Shown piece after piece: positions 33,619 through 45,119 of a DNA stretch of 64,000 nt. The stretch covers positions 1,142,501-1,206,500 of the forward strand of contig CAHIKZ030000129.1 in assembly GCA_903632075.3 (NCBI GenBank), in the 5' to 3' direction. The first letter of the stretch is position 1, and each line of letters starts with the position of its first letter. Both the position numbers and the translations under genes were made by a program. The notes beneath the pieces were generated by a model that saw only the letters and a program-made list of their open reading frames with translations, did no database searches and was not told where the DNA came from. The DNA comes from Acanthosepion pharaonis (Eukaryota > Mollusca > Cephalopoda > Sepiida > Sepiidae).

Positions 33619-33690
<72 letters not shown>
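33619..33690. repeat. (AT)35 microsatellite
   Basis: Uninterrupted AT dinucleotides directly abutting the fold-back element. Confidence 0.97.
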
Positions 33691-34024
33691 AAATGGACAA
33701 AGTCCGACAATTATTTTTAAGACATTTTTTTATGTTTATACGTTCTTTTTTATAGATACAGATATTTAAGTAAATGCTCTGTTTATAATACACAGGATTA
33801 ATAACATTTACCGGCCTGAATTTCCGAGAAATTTTCATAGAAACTATGCGTCTTCCGACAGGAATCGAACCTGTATCCTATACAGAACCGTCATATAGCC
33901 GACGTGGCTTTACCGATTGGGCCACAGAGCATTTACTTAAATATTTGTATGTATAAAAAGAACGTATAAACGTAAAAAAAAAAAAAATGTCTTAAAAAAT
34001 AATTATCGGACTTTGTCCATTTCA
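33690..34024. mobile_element. fold-back element with tRNA-like loop, copy 1
   Basis: Arms 33690-33783 and 33928-34024 are inverses: TGAAATGGACAAAGTCCGA, TAAGACATTTTTT, TTTATACGTTCTTTTTTATA and TATTTAAGTAAATGCTCTGT. The loop holds a minus-strand tRNA-like sequence and an ACCGGCCTGAAT block also seen at 53882 and 61430. 34025-34100 is homologous to 61553-61625 (GACGTCATTTGTTTACATTT). Confidence 0.85.
33850..33930 (-). tRNA. class II tRNA-like SINE head
   Basis: The minus strand has box A TGGCCCAATCGG and box B GGTTCGATTCC at normal spacing, and an anticodon-stem-like CGTCG...TGACG. The variable region of about 14 nt contains TCTGTATAGGA, and the T-stem is CAGG/CCTG. The acceptor stem is poor and the anticodon arm is mismatched, so it is more likely a Pol III promoter than a functional tRNA. 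Confidence 0.55.
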
Positions 34025-34099
34025 TAATGTGAGACGTCATTTGTTTACATTTGGATACGCATTGAGCAGATATGAATGTATGAGAGAAAATCATGGAGA

Positions 34100-34965
34100 T
34101 ATTCAATAACCGCCCACGCGGTTGGATGCGGCACAAGGTCAAGTTTATTGTCGGGTATCCGAGTCCGGAGGCTCGGCCAAAAATTCCCTGTAGACCCCGT
34201 AAAAAACGGGGTCGGGTAGCTGTCTCCCGAGACGACACACTGCTATTCTGTCTACCACCCCAGACGAGAGACTGCTCTTCAGCACAGCCTCGTCTGGGTT
34301 CCTCTCTGCCCTGCGGCAGAGAGTTCGACAAGCACACCTCTGAAGTAATTCGGAGAGTGAGATATTCACCTACCACCCCACATGGTTGGATACGGCACAA
34401 GGCCGAGTTTATTGTGGGGGTATTCGAGCCCATAGGCCCGGTCAAATATTCTCTGTAGACTCCGTAAAAACGGGGTCGGGTATCTGTCTACCACTCCAGA
34501 CGAGACACTGCCCTTCGGCACAGCCTCGTCTGGATTCCTTTCTGCCCGGAGGCAGCGAGTTTATATAGCACACTCCAAAGTAATTCGGAGAGTGATGATA
34601 TTCACTAACCGTCCCACGCGGTCGGTTGTGGCACAAGGCCGAGTTTATTGTGGGGTATCCGAGCCCGTAGGTTCGTGCTAAATTATTACCGTAGACCCCG
34701 TAAAAACGGGGTCGGGTATCTGTCTACCACCCCAGACGAGACTGCCCTTTGGCATAGCCTCGTCTGGATTCCTCTCTACACAGAGGCACAGAGTTCGACA
34801 AGCACACCTCCGAAATAATTCGGTGAGTGATAGTGATTTTCCAAGCGTAGCTCAGATGTGGCACGAGGCCGAAAGTATACTACTCAGTCATAATTGTGCT
34901 AGCAAGACAAGCTTGCTAACCATTACACCGCCTCGAGGTGCCCTAATTCGGTGAGTGATCCGTTA
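34100..34965. repeat. ~240-bp hairpin-rich tandem repeat, 3 units plus partial
   Basis: The anchor GCACAAGG(C/T)C recurs at 34131, 34394 and 34631, and as GCACGAGGCC at 34861. Each full unit carries strong hairpins: ACCCCGT-AAAA-ACGGGGT, CCAGACGAG...CTCGTCTGG and CTCCGAA-GTAA-TTCGGAG type. It is unusually GC-rich for this window. On the minus strand it shows GGCTCGAATACCC (box-B-like) and GGCCTTGTGCC, linking it to the SINE at 25330. The units are probably tandem, tRNA-derived SINE bodies. Confidence 0.85.
34870..34965 (-). mobile_element. tRNA-derived SINE fragment
   Basis: The minus strand reads GGCGGTGTAATGGTTAGCAA, then GCTTGTC, and a GGCCTCGTGCCAC tail; box B is deleted. Same family as 25330-25430. 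Confidence 0.6.
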
Positions 34966-35098
34966 GACATCATGCTAATTCCCATATATACATTTCCTTT
35001 ACGTGATCTATTTATTCAAAATGGGATTGCTCTCTGGTGATCTGTGTTCAACCTCCAGTGTCGGCAGCAACATTTTAATCCTATATAACACCACCAAT
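34966..35098. repeat. dispersed repeat, pair with 8886-9045
   Basis: Shares CATATATACATTT, ACGTGATCTATTTATT, TTGCTCTCTGGT, GATCTGTGTTCAA-type and CCAGTGTCGGCAG blocks with the earlier copy. Confidence 0.82.
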
Positions 35099-35384
35099 AC
35101 TAGAAAGAGCAATAATAGCTTTTGGACTTGAGAAACCAATTTTCCTGAAAAAATTTATTAATACAAAGAAAGATTTAAAAATTCCATCTGACATTGGTAC
35201 AGCCTGATCGGACAATACCGAATATTTTCTTATAAGAAACGACAAATATTACCGTTATCATAAAGAAAATCGAATTTGCACTAGAAAAGTGGGCGGAGAG
35301 AAAAACATTGTAATCATGGCAAATTAAACATAATTTAACGCTGAACATAGTTATGCAAAGGGTCAGAAGAGCGGAGCAGACGGT

Positions 35385-35462
35385 ACTAAACGAGCTTAGT
35401 CCTCGAGAGAATTGGTCCCAGAGATGAGCTTGTTAACCATTGCGCTATGCGAGGTTGGGGCC
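35385..35462 (-). mobile_element. tRNA-derived SINE fragment
   Basis: The minus strand reads CCTCGCATAGCGCAATGGTT, then AACAAGCTCATCTC, with a good box A and no box B. Confidence 0.55.
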
Positions 35463-35709
35463 CTAATATAAATACTTAACGAGTTAGCACCTTCCTTCTC
35501 CCAACACCGCTACAGTATCAAGAGATAAAAATCTGTGTGTATCTTGATAAAGACGGACTTGTACACGTGGCCCTACCATCACCGATTCTTTCCAAGAGTC
35601 AGCAAACGGGCAGCTGTTGTGGAATCATCGGCGCAAGTATCTGCAGGACCAAACAACCTCTCTTGATGTAATTATCCATCCGCGAAATATAAAAAATGTT
35701 CACACACAA

Positions 35710-35753
<44 letters not shown>

Positions 35754-35824
35754 AGTGTGTGTGTCTGTGGAGAGAGTGAGTGAGTGAAGGAGATGTGTGT
35801 GTATGTGTGTGCATTAATCATTAT

Positions 35825-35860
<36 letters not shown>

Positions 35861-35879
35861 ACTGATTCGCTAAAAATTA

Positions 35880-36860
35880 GCATACCATGATGAAAAATGC
35901 CCCAAACATAATAAAAACAAAGTTTTATCGTAGAAATCTGTTATTATTAAGAAGACCAAAGGATTTTTTTATTATTAAATTATATGTTTATATCCTTTTT
36001 AGAACGTTAGAAATTTTGGTTAAAAACTTTTTTTTTTTCGTCAGCGTCGGCTCAAGAATTAGTATAGCAAATTTTAGCGTCTTTTTGCGATAAAAAACAC
36101 ATCCGTCGGATTTTAATTAAACGTTCTGGACTTATTCACAAAAGAATCAAATTATTTCAGATTTTTTTTTTGTTTTAGAAAACCTTGGTAAAAATATTTT
36201 TTTTTACATCGATTACACACGCTTATTCAATTTTACGAAATTTCGAAAAATTAAGTTTTTGAGCTTAATATTTATGTTAGTTAAATTAGAACTCCATGGG
36301 GAATTTAAATCATCAATTTCTTTTTGTAAATCAGGAACTCCAGTAGACCGAAAATCTGCTCGGAATCGTAAAATAAAAAAAATGAAATAAAATTAAGACA
36401 TTATTTAATACGAAAAAGGTTTTAATTGCTTATATGAAGGAAACAAATTTCGATGAATAATGAATTTTTACAAGAACAGTTTTCATTTTTTTTTTGAATT
36501 ATAATAATTTATAAAGCTTTAAATCTTAAAATTCTGTCTGTCTTTGTAGAGGTTAGGTGATATGTTATTAAGTAAAAGCTATATATACCAATCATAAATG
36601 GAAAAACTTAGAACAATTCATCGACATCTAATATTTTAAAAAGAATTTTGAAATATTTTTGTGTGTCAATTTTTGTAAACACGCACGTCCATACACGACA
36701 ATATCAGAAAATATGAGCGGTAACTATAATAATTTTAAAAACAAAGTACATCAAATTCAATAAAACATTAGAATATTTTACTAAATAAATGAATTGTTAA
36801 GATTATTAGGTAGTTAAAATTATATATAAAAAGTTGTTCACGTTATATTTCTCAAGTAAT
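35880..36860. other. unassigned AT-rich sequence
   Basis: Very AT-rich, with only short open frames. Nothing recognisable. Confidence 0.45.
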
Positions 36861-37084
36861 TTTACAGATATATTCCCCCGGAGAAAAAAAAAAAAAAAAA
36901 AATAGATAATCTTCCGACTTTCAGTCAATCTGTCAATATCTTAAAAAAACAGTTACCGCTATGCTATAAATACATTTCTGTGATATTTTAAACTTAAAGT
37001 ACATAATATTTGTTTCGAATCAGATTAATTAAACTTTAGAACAACTAATGCTCCTTAAATAAAGTTTCAGAAAAGTATATTTTA

Positions 37085-37315
37085 TTTTTGAAATATTTTT
37101 TAACAAAGAGGATTACATTGTGATGTAAGATAGCTAAAAAAAAGCGCTAAAAACAGCGATATTAGCAATTTCCATACGAAAACTCCTTCCAATCAATTTA
37201 AATTAGTTTTGAAATACAGCAAAGTATTTTGTTTACTGGAAATATTAAATTTAGCTATTAGCTTGAAATTAAAACTAAAATAAATGCTTCAAGACAGATT
37301 TTTCGTTTTTTTAAA
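37085..37315. repeat. dispersed repeat, pair with 4025-4262
   Basis: Colinear blocks with 4025-4262, including CAATTTAAATT, AAAACTAAAATAAA and GCTTCAAGA-AGA. Confidence 0.55.
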
Positions 37316-37840
37316 TCGCATTTTTGTGGAGGTACAGACTTTGCTGATGTCCGTATTTCCAATAATCGCCATGTTTTTATACACACAGGCACAAATTCAA
37401 AATTCTTTTTAAAATATTGGTGTTGATGATTTCTAGTCAGCCTTACCATTTATGATTAGTGAATATAGTTTTTACTTAATAACAATATTGCCTCCCAACA
37501 AGAATCGAATCCGTATCACCCTTTTCCATTAGGATAACTATTCGACACGCAGCCGATACGTGTCGCTACCATTTTAAAAACCTGATAGATAAAGCTCAAT
37601 AAGAATATGCATTTAACACAAAAGGCTTGTGAAGTCGCACGCAAACGTCGACAAGAATATCTACGAAGGTGCGCTGGAAAATTCTCAACCGACCAAAAAA
37701 TGTTCCCTAAAATCCATCCCTTCTTACATGTTCTCTTTGGTGAGAATTTTGTTAAGTAGTTTGGTTCGAGAACTTTTGGAGAAACCTTCTTTTATCGCTT
37801 TCAGTCTGCATGATTATATATATATATATATATATATATA

Positions 37841-38061
37841 GTGTAACCCGGATATAACAGATTTTCTCTGGTCCCAAATTAGAGCCTGTGTTAATGTATA
37901 TAAAATAGACCAAACACGGATATAAGAGAGATTTTCTCTGGTCCCAAATTAGAGCCTGTGTTAATGTATATAAGATAGACCAAACCCAGATATAAGAGAA
38001 ACCCGGATATAAGAGACTTCTTCTCCGGTCCCGACAACTCTCTTATATCCGGGTTACACTG
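37841..38061. mobile_element. pogo-type MITE with duplicated internal module
   Basis: Terminal inverted repeats GTGTAACCCGGATATAA / TTATATCCGGGTTACACTG, followed by TA. Two copies of a module of about 60 bp, beginning TTTTCTCTGGTCCCAAATTA and ending ATAGACCAAAC, lie inside. Confidence 0.88.
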
Positions 38062-38084
38062 TATATTATATATATATGCACAAA

Positions 38085-38215
38085 CAAATTTCTATATCTC
38101 TTTCCCTGATGAAGCTTTAATAAAAGCGAAACATTAGTTTTATAAACATTTCCTATTTATTCTTCATCCAATAATTCTGTTGAATTCCAATCCATATTTG
38201 AACGCAATAAACACA
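38085..38215 (+). mobile_element. PLE-like terminal repeat with hammerhead-like core, copy 1
   Basis: CTGATGA (38106-38112), A, then GCTTT-AATA-AAAGC (38114-38127), GAAA (38128-38131), C-ATTA-G, UU. Stem II is perfect with five pairs. Stem I cannot be found, so cleavage is doubtful. Downstream, AACATTTCCTATTTATTCTT and CATCC are shared with 41340-41462. Confidence 0.68.
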
Positions 38216-38226
38216 CATACAATATA

Positions 38227-38381
38227 CAGTGTGACCCGGATGTAAGAGAGATTTTCTCTGGTCCCAAATTAGAGCCTGTGTTAATGTATATAAAATAGAC
38301 CAAACCCGGATATAAGAGAAACCCGGATATAAGAGACTTCTTCTCCTGTCCTGGCAACTGTCTTATATCCGGGTGACACTG
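38227..38381. mobile_element. pogo-type MITE, single module
   Basis: Termini CAGTGTGACCCGGATGTAAG and CTTATATCCGGGTGACACTG, with TA on both sides. One copy of the internal module found twice in 37841-38061. Length is 155 bp. Confidence 0.9.
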
Positions 38382-38399
38382 TATATATCTTTCGTTAAA

Positions 38400-39150
38400 T
38401 ATAGGAGGCAAGGAACACCCTCCTCCTTGAAAATGGCTAAAGGAGTGGCCGAAGGCACTTGCGACAATGAAAATTATGGAAAGTGTTTGTGTTACTACTA
38501 GCAAACAGAAAAAGTAAGGTCGCTGGAAAGATTAAATAAAAAATTAATTAAATCTTCCTTGTCTGCCATATTTAATAAAAGATGTTTAAAATGAAAGGTT
38601 GTTGCCCAAATACACACACACACATATATATGATATGTGCGTTTGTATATTATGTTGTTCTCACCTGTCGGTACACACACACACAATTTCTTTATATATA
38701 TATATACATTCGATATACATAGGCACACAATGGAATCTACGTAATTATGTATGTGCATCTATGTATCTCTAGGAGGGTATGTGTGTGCGTGTATGCCGAT
38801 CTCTTTACTAATTTGTGTGCGCTTATACGTGCTGTCGTTGATTGAAGATCCCACCCGTGTGGATAAAAAAATAGAGGACTTATCAGTTTGTTTTTATCTC
38901 TCCATCTTTACTTCCGCTCGTCATTAGAGCGACTTTCTGATCTTGTCGACACTGCCACTCAGAGAATATTCCAACTGATAACACGAAATGGTCGTGAAAA
39001 AAAAATGATGTAAAGAAGGCGGCAATCGAAACCTGGGCGTAACATATTTACAGAGTCTGATCGAAATGCTTAAAGTTCATATGATGAATGGACAACAATG
39101 ATATCAAGAAAAGTATTATAAAATCAAAGAAAAACAAAATACTGGACAGG
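38400..39150. other. unassigned sequence
   Basis: Contains small CA and TATA patches; no gene is recognised. Confidence 0.4.
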
Positions 39151-39199
39151 GTGGCGTGATAGACAAAATGACTTATTCCATGGCAACTGCTCTGACGAG

Positions 39200-39527
39200 C
39201 TACTTTCACTGGTACCCCAACTGTATGAATTTTAACGTGCTACTAGGTTGGCATCATGGTCCTACCCTTTCAATGTCGAAAAAGTTAAATGTAACCGCCT
39301 CTTCTACTCCAACAGCTTCTCTCTCACTTCCCGACAGTGGAGCTCCCTTCCTCTTGTTTCCCTCATAACTGTAAATTTAAATGTAATGTCAATCAACATC
39401 TGATGCCTTGATTCATGATCCCCGTCCTTCTCCATATTCTTTCCTCAAACAACCCTCTTTACTCTTGCTTTTATTCTCTGTAACCCCTTGCGTACTAGTG
39501 GAACTCCCATCTTGCTTGGGGTGAAAT

Positions 39528-39563
<36 letters not shown>
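39200..39563 (+). mobile_element. LINE 3' end with poly(A)
   Basis: Contains GTTAAATGTAACCGCCTCTT and TTAAATGTAATGTCAATCAA, and ends CTTGCTTGGGGTGAAATG, then a run of more than 20 A. The tail matches 17521-17755 (inverse). Only the last few hundred bp remain and the coding part is decayed. Confidence 0.7.
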
Positions 39564-39569
<6 letters not shown>

Positions 39570-40400
39570 ATTAACAATACTTAGAAAAAATTCTTTTTTG
39601 TTTATATTTTTACTTCGGAGGAAATACATTAAAACACAGATCTGATAGAGATCTGTTACACTGAGTCATAAGTAATTTCCGTATTTTTGGAACCAATTAT
39701 AATAGAGAATATTTCCACGTAACCGTTCCTTAAATATATCACCACAAGTGATAAAAATGGACTACCTACGACAATGTTTAAATCTTGTGCTCCATGAAAG
39801 TAAGATAATGTTGCGCATGTGACGAGAACGACGAGATATTTATAGTTCTCAAAGCGACAAAAAAAAAAAAATAAAAAATAAAAATAAATAAATAAATAAA
39901 AAGAATTTAAATGCCCATTTATAAATCCAGCAGCTGCAACGTATCCATATAAGTTTGGTTGAAACACGTACTTTGCTGATCACTAGGAAAAAGTGTCCTC
40001 CATGACAAGTTCGCATACAACACAACACACGGAAAAAAAAAAATGAAATTTAGTTGCTCAGTTCTTCCGGAAATGCTACATTCAACTGACCTTGCACCAT
40101 CCGATTATTAACTTTTTTTGATCGTTGTAAACGTTTTTCAAATCAAAACCTACGGAATTTTCCTTAAAAGATATAAAAGTGCTGGCTGAGAAGTGGCAAC
40201 ATGGAATTGTAAATAATGGTGAATATATAATTGAATAAAATTTAATTGGAATTTATTCGTTGGAGAATGAAGTTGATATACAAAACAAACTGTTTAGAAG
40301 TCAACATAATATGCTTGTTTAATAGTTGGATATACTGGCTTTATTAAATATACTTAAGAAAATAGACAAAATTATTTAAATTAACTTCGTATTTTCCTGA
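39570..40400. other. unassigned sequence
   Basis: A short minus-strand open frame at 39656-39967 is unrecognisable. I see no feature. Confidence 0.4.
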
Positions 40401-40404
40401 TCAT

Positions 40405-40660
40405 ATAGAGGATAAAATTATGAAACAAAACTTCTGTCTATATTTCTGAGATGGGGTATTGTAACTACACTATTTACGTTGTTTGGACTGTTGTCCTCAT
40501 TTTTATTGTCACATTCACAACATTTCGGCCGTTGTACGCTCCGGCCTTCTTCTGGTGATCTTTGTTTGAATTTCAAACCGAACCCGGAATAGTCAATCTG
40601 CACGTTGGCGTTTCTGAAGAATGGTTTGGTGACGTTTGTGTAGACGTTTTTCCCCATGTT
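40405..40660 (-). repeat. PLE-like terminal segment with degraded ribozyme core
   Basis: The minus strand reads CAGAAGAAGGCCG, then GAGCGTACAA, then CGGCCGAAATG. It has a GGCCG/CGGCC stem followed by GAAA as in PLE terminal ribozymes, but the CUGANGA box is altered at its second base. Confidence 0.45.
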
Positions 40661-41059
40661 TATTTCCTGAAATGGGCTGACATAACATTTACATTCCTGG
40701 GTCGAATCAGTAAAGTCAGAGAGAATCTATTTCATTTCCAACATGAGAAGAAGCTCACACGTCATCAAACCAATCTTCCACAGACACAAATGAGTGAGCT
40801 TGGGTAATGTGTAATCGCCGCATTCGTCTCGACAACGCGTCCGTCTATTCTTCACGTCTCATGCAGGTCGGGAAGGGACGGACACAATACCACCGACCGA
40901 GTCCCGAGACAATTCAGCACCAGAAAAACATAACTTTTTATAACCGAATAAAAGTAATTTATTAAGGATTAAAACCGTAACTAGCAAATATTCTTCCTTA
41001 AATAAGACATTTGAAAAGGCATTATGTAAAATATGAACCAGTTTTTTATTTTTAATAAC

Positions 41060-41095
<36 letters not shown>

Positions 41096-41339
41096 CCAGG
41101 GGTAAAACTGATCCATGATTTTTTTTTCACGCTGAGAAGTTGGGGTAGGTTCCTTAATAATTATTTTGCCTTTTTCGGTGTCACTGGAATCCGTTTTTTT
41201 TTTTTGAGCTTGGAAATGTCGCGTCATCTCTCCTTGAGAACGTCATTAATTATACTAATGCTGCTTAAGTCAAATGCCCGTAAAGCCTGCTTAACCACTG
41301 AATATTAAACACCACAAAAATAAAAATACCAGAATTTCT

Positions 41340-41462
41340 TTCTTTCTCCATATCTCATCCTCTGGTGAAGCTTTAATAAAATCAAACTTATGAAATTTAT
41401 AAATATTTCCTATTTGTTCTGCATCCTGTCATTCTGTCTAATTCCGATTCATATATAAACAA
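41340..41462 (+). mobile_element. PLE-like terminal repeat, copy 2 (degraded core)
   Basis: CTGGTGAAGCTTTAATAAAA, then TCAAAC corresponds base for base to the core at 38106, with changes in the CUGAUGA box and in GAAA. Flanks match: TTTCCTATTTGTTCTGCATCC and ATTCTGT. Confidence 0.72.
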
Positions 41463-41564
41463 AAATTCAATAACCAAATGTTTATTTTCACTCACTCTAC
41501 TTTATTAATTCTGGTGACATCTCAGTGACGAATCGGTTTACTCAAAATATCTGCGTGTGTGTGA

Positions 41565-42195
41565 GAGAAAGAAAAAGAGAGAGCGAGAGAAAGAAAAAGA
41601 GAGAGCGAGAGAAAGAAAAAGAGAGAGCGAGAGAAAGAAAAAGAGAGAGCGAGAGAAAGAAGATTCCGCGACAAAAGAAAGAGGAGAGCGAGAGAAAGAA
41701 AAGAAAGAGGAGAGCGAGAGAAAGAAAAGAAAGAGGAGAGCGAGAGAAAGAAAAGAAAGAGGAGAGCGAGAGAAAGAAAAAGAGAGAGCGAAGAAAAAGA
41801 GAGAATGAGAGAAAGAAAAGAGAGAGCGAGAGAAAGAAAAGAGAAGAAAAAGAGAGAGCGAGAGAAAGAAAAAGAGAGAGCGAGAGAAAGAAAAAGAGAG
41901 AGCGAGAGAAAGAAAAAGAGAGAGCGAGAGAAAGAAAAAGAGAGAGCGAGAGAAAGAAAAAGAGAGAGCGAGAGAAAGAAAAAGAGAGCGAATGAAAGAG
42001 CGAAGAAAGAAAAAGAGAGCGAAGAAAGAAAAAGAGAGCGAAGAAAGAAAAAGAGAGCGAAGAAAGAAAAAGAGAGCGAAGAAAGAAAAAGAGAGCGAAT
42101 GAAAGAGAAAGAGAGAATAAGAGAAAGAGAGAAATTAAGAGAAAGAGAGAATAAGAGAAAGAGAGAATAAGAGAAAGAGAGAGTGAGAGTAATTT
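41565..42195. repeat. 20-bp purine tandem array
   Basis: Repeats of GAGAGCGAGAGAAAGAAAAA with shortened variants (GAGCGAAGAAAGAAAAA) toward 42100 and AGAGAATAAGAGAA at the end. Open frames of RKRESERK are artefacts. Confidence 0.96.
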
Positions 42196-42227
42196 AATGT
42201 CTTTTCAATTTTATTTTTTTTACTAAT

Positions 42228-42350
42228 ATTCACCTAATCCAAGGCTCAAGAGCCAGTCAAAGTTACTGGATGAGGTAGTATGGATATAATAGGAGGAAGT
42301 AAGTGCAGATTATGAGGATATTTAGGATAGATAAAAGGTTGAGAGAGGAG
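42228..42350 (+). repeat. dispersed repeat, pair with 2716-2845
   Basis: ATTCACCTAATCCAAGGCTC, then AAGAGCCAGTCAA and a purine-rich tail containing GATTATGAGGATAT. See 2716-2845. Confidence 0.6.
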
Positions 42351-43059
42351 TAAGTAATCGAGAATATGTAGGATAGATAAAGGTTGACCCTCGACTTGAA
42401 AGGAAAGTAAACACAAATCCAGCCGAAATCCCAGCTCAATTCAAAAAAATCCGTTTTAACCATTAACCCAACATAGACTGAAAGAGAGGAAGAGAAAAAG
42501 AAAGTGATGGAGGCGGGAGAAAAGAGAGAAAAAAATAGAAAGGAAGGAAAGAAAGTAAGGGACAAAAACAAGAGAATGGGAAGAAAAAGAAAGGAGAAAA
42601 GTAGAGAGAGAAAAGGAAATAGTAACAACTAAGTGGGGAACGCGCGCGTGCGCACGAAAGAGATGTGCATGTAATGGGCATTTGTTTATTTGCTTTACTC
42701 ATGAATATATGCGTAAGAAACGGAAATAATTATATTCGGGGCTTTGCACTGTTTCATAGAGATTATAGATAGAGAAATAAGAATCATCAGCAACTAACAC
42801 GTCATCATCTCAGGCTGATAGTTTATCTTTCCATCTGTCATAGCATGTTTTTCTTTATCTTGCTATCTTTGCGTCTATGGCTGTCTGTGAAACTCTGCAT
42901 AACTCTTATCGCCGCTTCATAACCATCTAACTTTATCAGAGCTTTTAATATCACTTCGAGCTTATTTATATATCTCTCACTTCAAATGATAAATCATCTA
43001 TCGAAGTATAGTCATACCTATCGCAGTCGACATCTAGCTATCTCTTTTTTCCATATCTA

Positions 43060-45060
43060 TCTATCGTATCTACGCGTCTCTTCGTTCACGTCTATCTATC
43101 TATCGTATCTACGCGTCTCTTCGTTCACGTCTATCTATCTATCGTATCTACGCGTCTCTTCGTTCACGTCTATCTATCTATCGTATCTACGCGTCTCTTC
43201 GTTCACGTCTATCTATCTATCGTATCTACGCGTCTCTTCGTTCACGTCTATCTATCTATCGTATCTACGCGTCTCTTCGTTCACGTCTATCTATCTATCG
43301 TATCTACGCGTCTCTTCGTTCACGTCTATCTATCTATCGTATCTACGCGTCTCTTCGTTCACGTTCATTCATCTATCGTATCTACGCGTCTCTTCGTTCA
43401 CGTCTATCTATCTATCGTATCTACGCGTCTCTTCGTTCACGTCTATTCATCTATCGTATCTACGCGTCTCTTCGTTCACGTTCATCTATCTATCGTATCT
43501 ACGCGTCTCTTCGTTCACGTTCATCTATCTATCGTATCTACGCGTCTCTTCGTTCACGTCTATCTATCTATCGTATCTACGCGTCTCTTCGTTCACGTCT
43601 ATTCATCTATCGTATCTACGCGTCTCTTCGTTCACGTCTATCTATCTATCGTATCTACGCGTCTCTTCGTTCACGTCTATTCATCTATCGTATCTACGCG
43701 TCTCTTCGTTCACGTCTATCTATCTATCGTATCTACGCGTCTCTTCGTTCACGTCTATCTATCTATCGTATCTACGCGTCTCTTCGTTCACGTCTATCTA
43801 TCTATCGTATCTACGCGTCTCTTCGTTCACGTCTATTCATCTATCGTATCTACGCGTCTCTTCGTTCACGTCTATCTATCTATCGTATCTACGCGTCTCT
43901 TCGTTCACGTCTATCTATCTATCGTATCTACGCGTCTCTTCGTTCACGTCTATCTATCTATCGTATCTACGCGTCTCTTCGTTCACGTCTATCTATCTAT
44001 CGTATCTACGCGTCTCTTCGTTCACGTCTATCTATCTATCGTATCTACGCGTCTCTTCGTTCACGTCTATCTATCTATCGTATCTACGCGTCTCTTCGTT
44101 CACGTCTATCTATCTATCGTATCTACGCGTCTCTTCGTTCACGTCTATCTATCTATCGTATCTACGCGTCTCTTCGTTCGTATCCACGCGTCGTCTATCG
44201 TTCATCTATCATTCATCGTATCTACGCGTCTCTTCGTTCACGTCTATTCTATCTATCGTATCTACGCGTCTCTTCGTTCCGCGTCTCTTCGTTCACGTCT
44301 ATCTATCTATCGTATCTACGCGTCTCTTCGTTCACGTCTATCTATCTATCGTATCTACGCGTCTCTTCGTTCACGTCTATTCATCTATCGTATCTACGCG
44401 TCTCTTCGTTCACGTCTATCCATTCATCTCGTATTACGCGTCTCTTCGTTCACGTTCATCTATCTATCGTATCTACGCGTCTCTTCGTTCACGTCTATCT
44501 ATCTATCGTATCTACGCGTCTCTTCGTTCACGTCTATCTATCTATCGTATCTACGCGTCTCTTCGTTCACGTCTATCATCTATCTATCGTATCTACGCGT
44601 CTCTTCGTTCGTCATTCTATCCTATCGTATCTACGCGTCTCTTCGTTCTCATCTATCTATCGTATCTACGCGTCTCTTCGTTCACGTCTATCTATCTATC
44701 TATCGTATCTACGCGTCTCTTCGTTCACGTCTATCTATCTATCTATCGTATCTACGCGTCTCTTCGTTCACGTCTATCTATCTATCTATCGTATCTACGC
44801 GTCTCTTCGTTCACGTCTATCTATCTATCTATCGTATCTACGCGTCTCTTCGTTCACGTCTATCTATCTATCGTATCTACACGTCTATCTATCTATCGTA
44901 TCTACACGTCTATCTATCTATCGTATCTACGCGTCTTTTCGTTCACGTCTATCTATCTATCGTATCTACACGTCTATCTATCTATCGTATCTACGCGTCT
45001 TTTCGTTCACGTCTATCTATCTATCTATCGTATCTACGCGTCATTTTGTTCACGTCTATC
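43060..45060. repeat. 39-bp CpG-rich minisatellite, ~50 copies
   Basis: Unit ATCTACGCGTCTCTTCGTTC followed by ACGTCTATCTATCTATCGT. It is very uniform from 43060 to 44170, then shows partial units and 4-bp (CTAT) length changes to 45060. Each unit contains five CpGs and an ACGCGT palindrome. 39 bp is 13 codons, so a 710-codon open frame of (SYLRVSSFTSIYL)n results. That frame is repeat-driven, with no coding evidence. Confidence 0.97.
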
Positions 45061-45119
45061 ATATATATATATAAGACAAATGGGAAAGTTTTTTTTTGCG
45101 ATGCGTTTCATTCCTTAGT

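Noticed and set aside
41525..42170. Charged (RKRESERK)n open frames
   Set aside because: Purine minisatellite translation; several frames are simultaneously open.
42986..45118. 710-codon open frame
   Set aside because: It is the translation of a 39-bp minisatellite whose unit is a multiple of three. Residues follow the 13-residue period exactly and there is no independent coding evidence.
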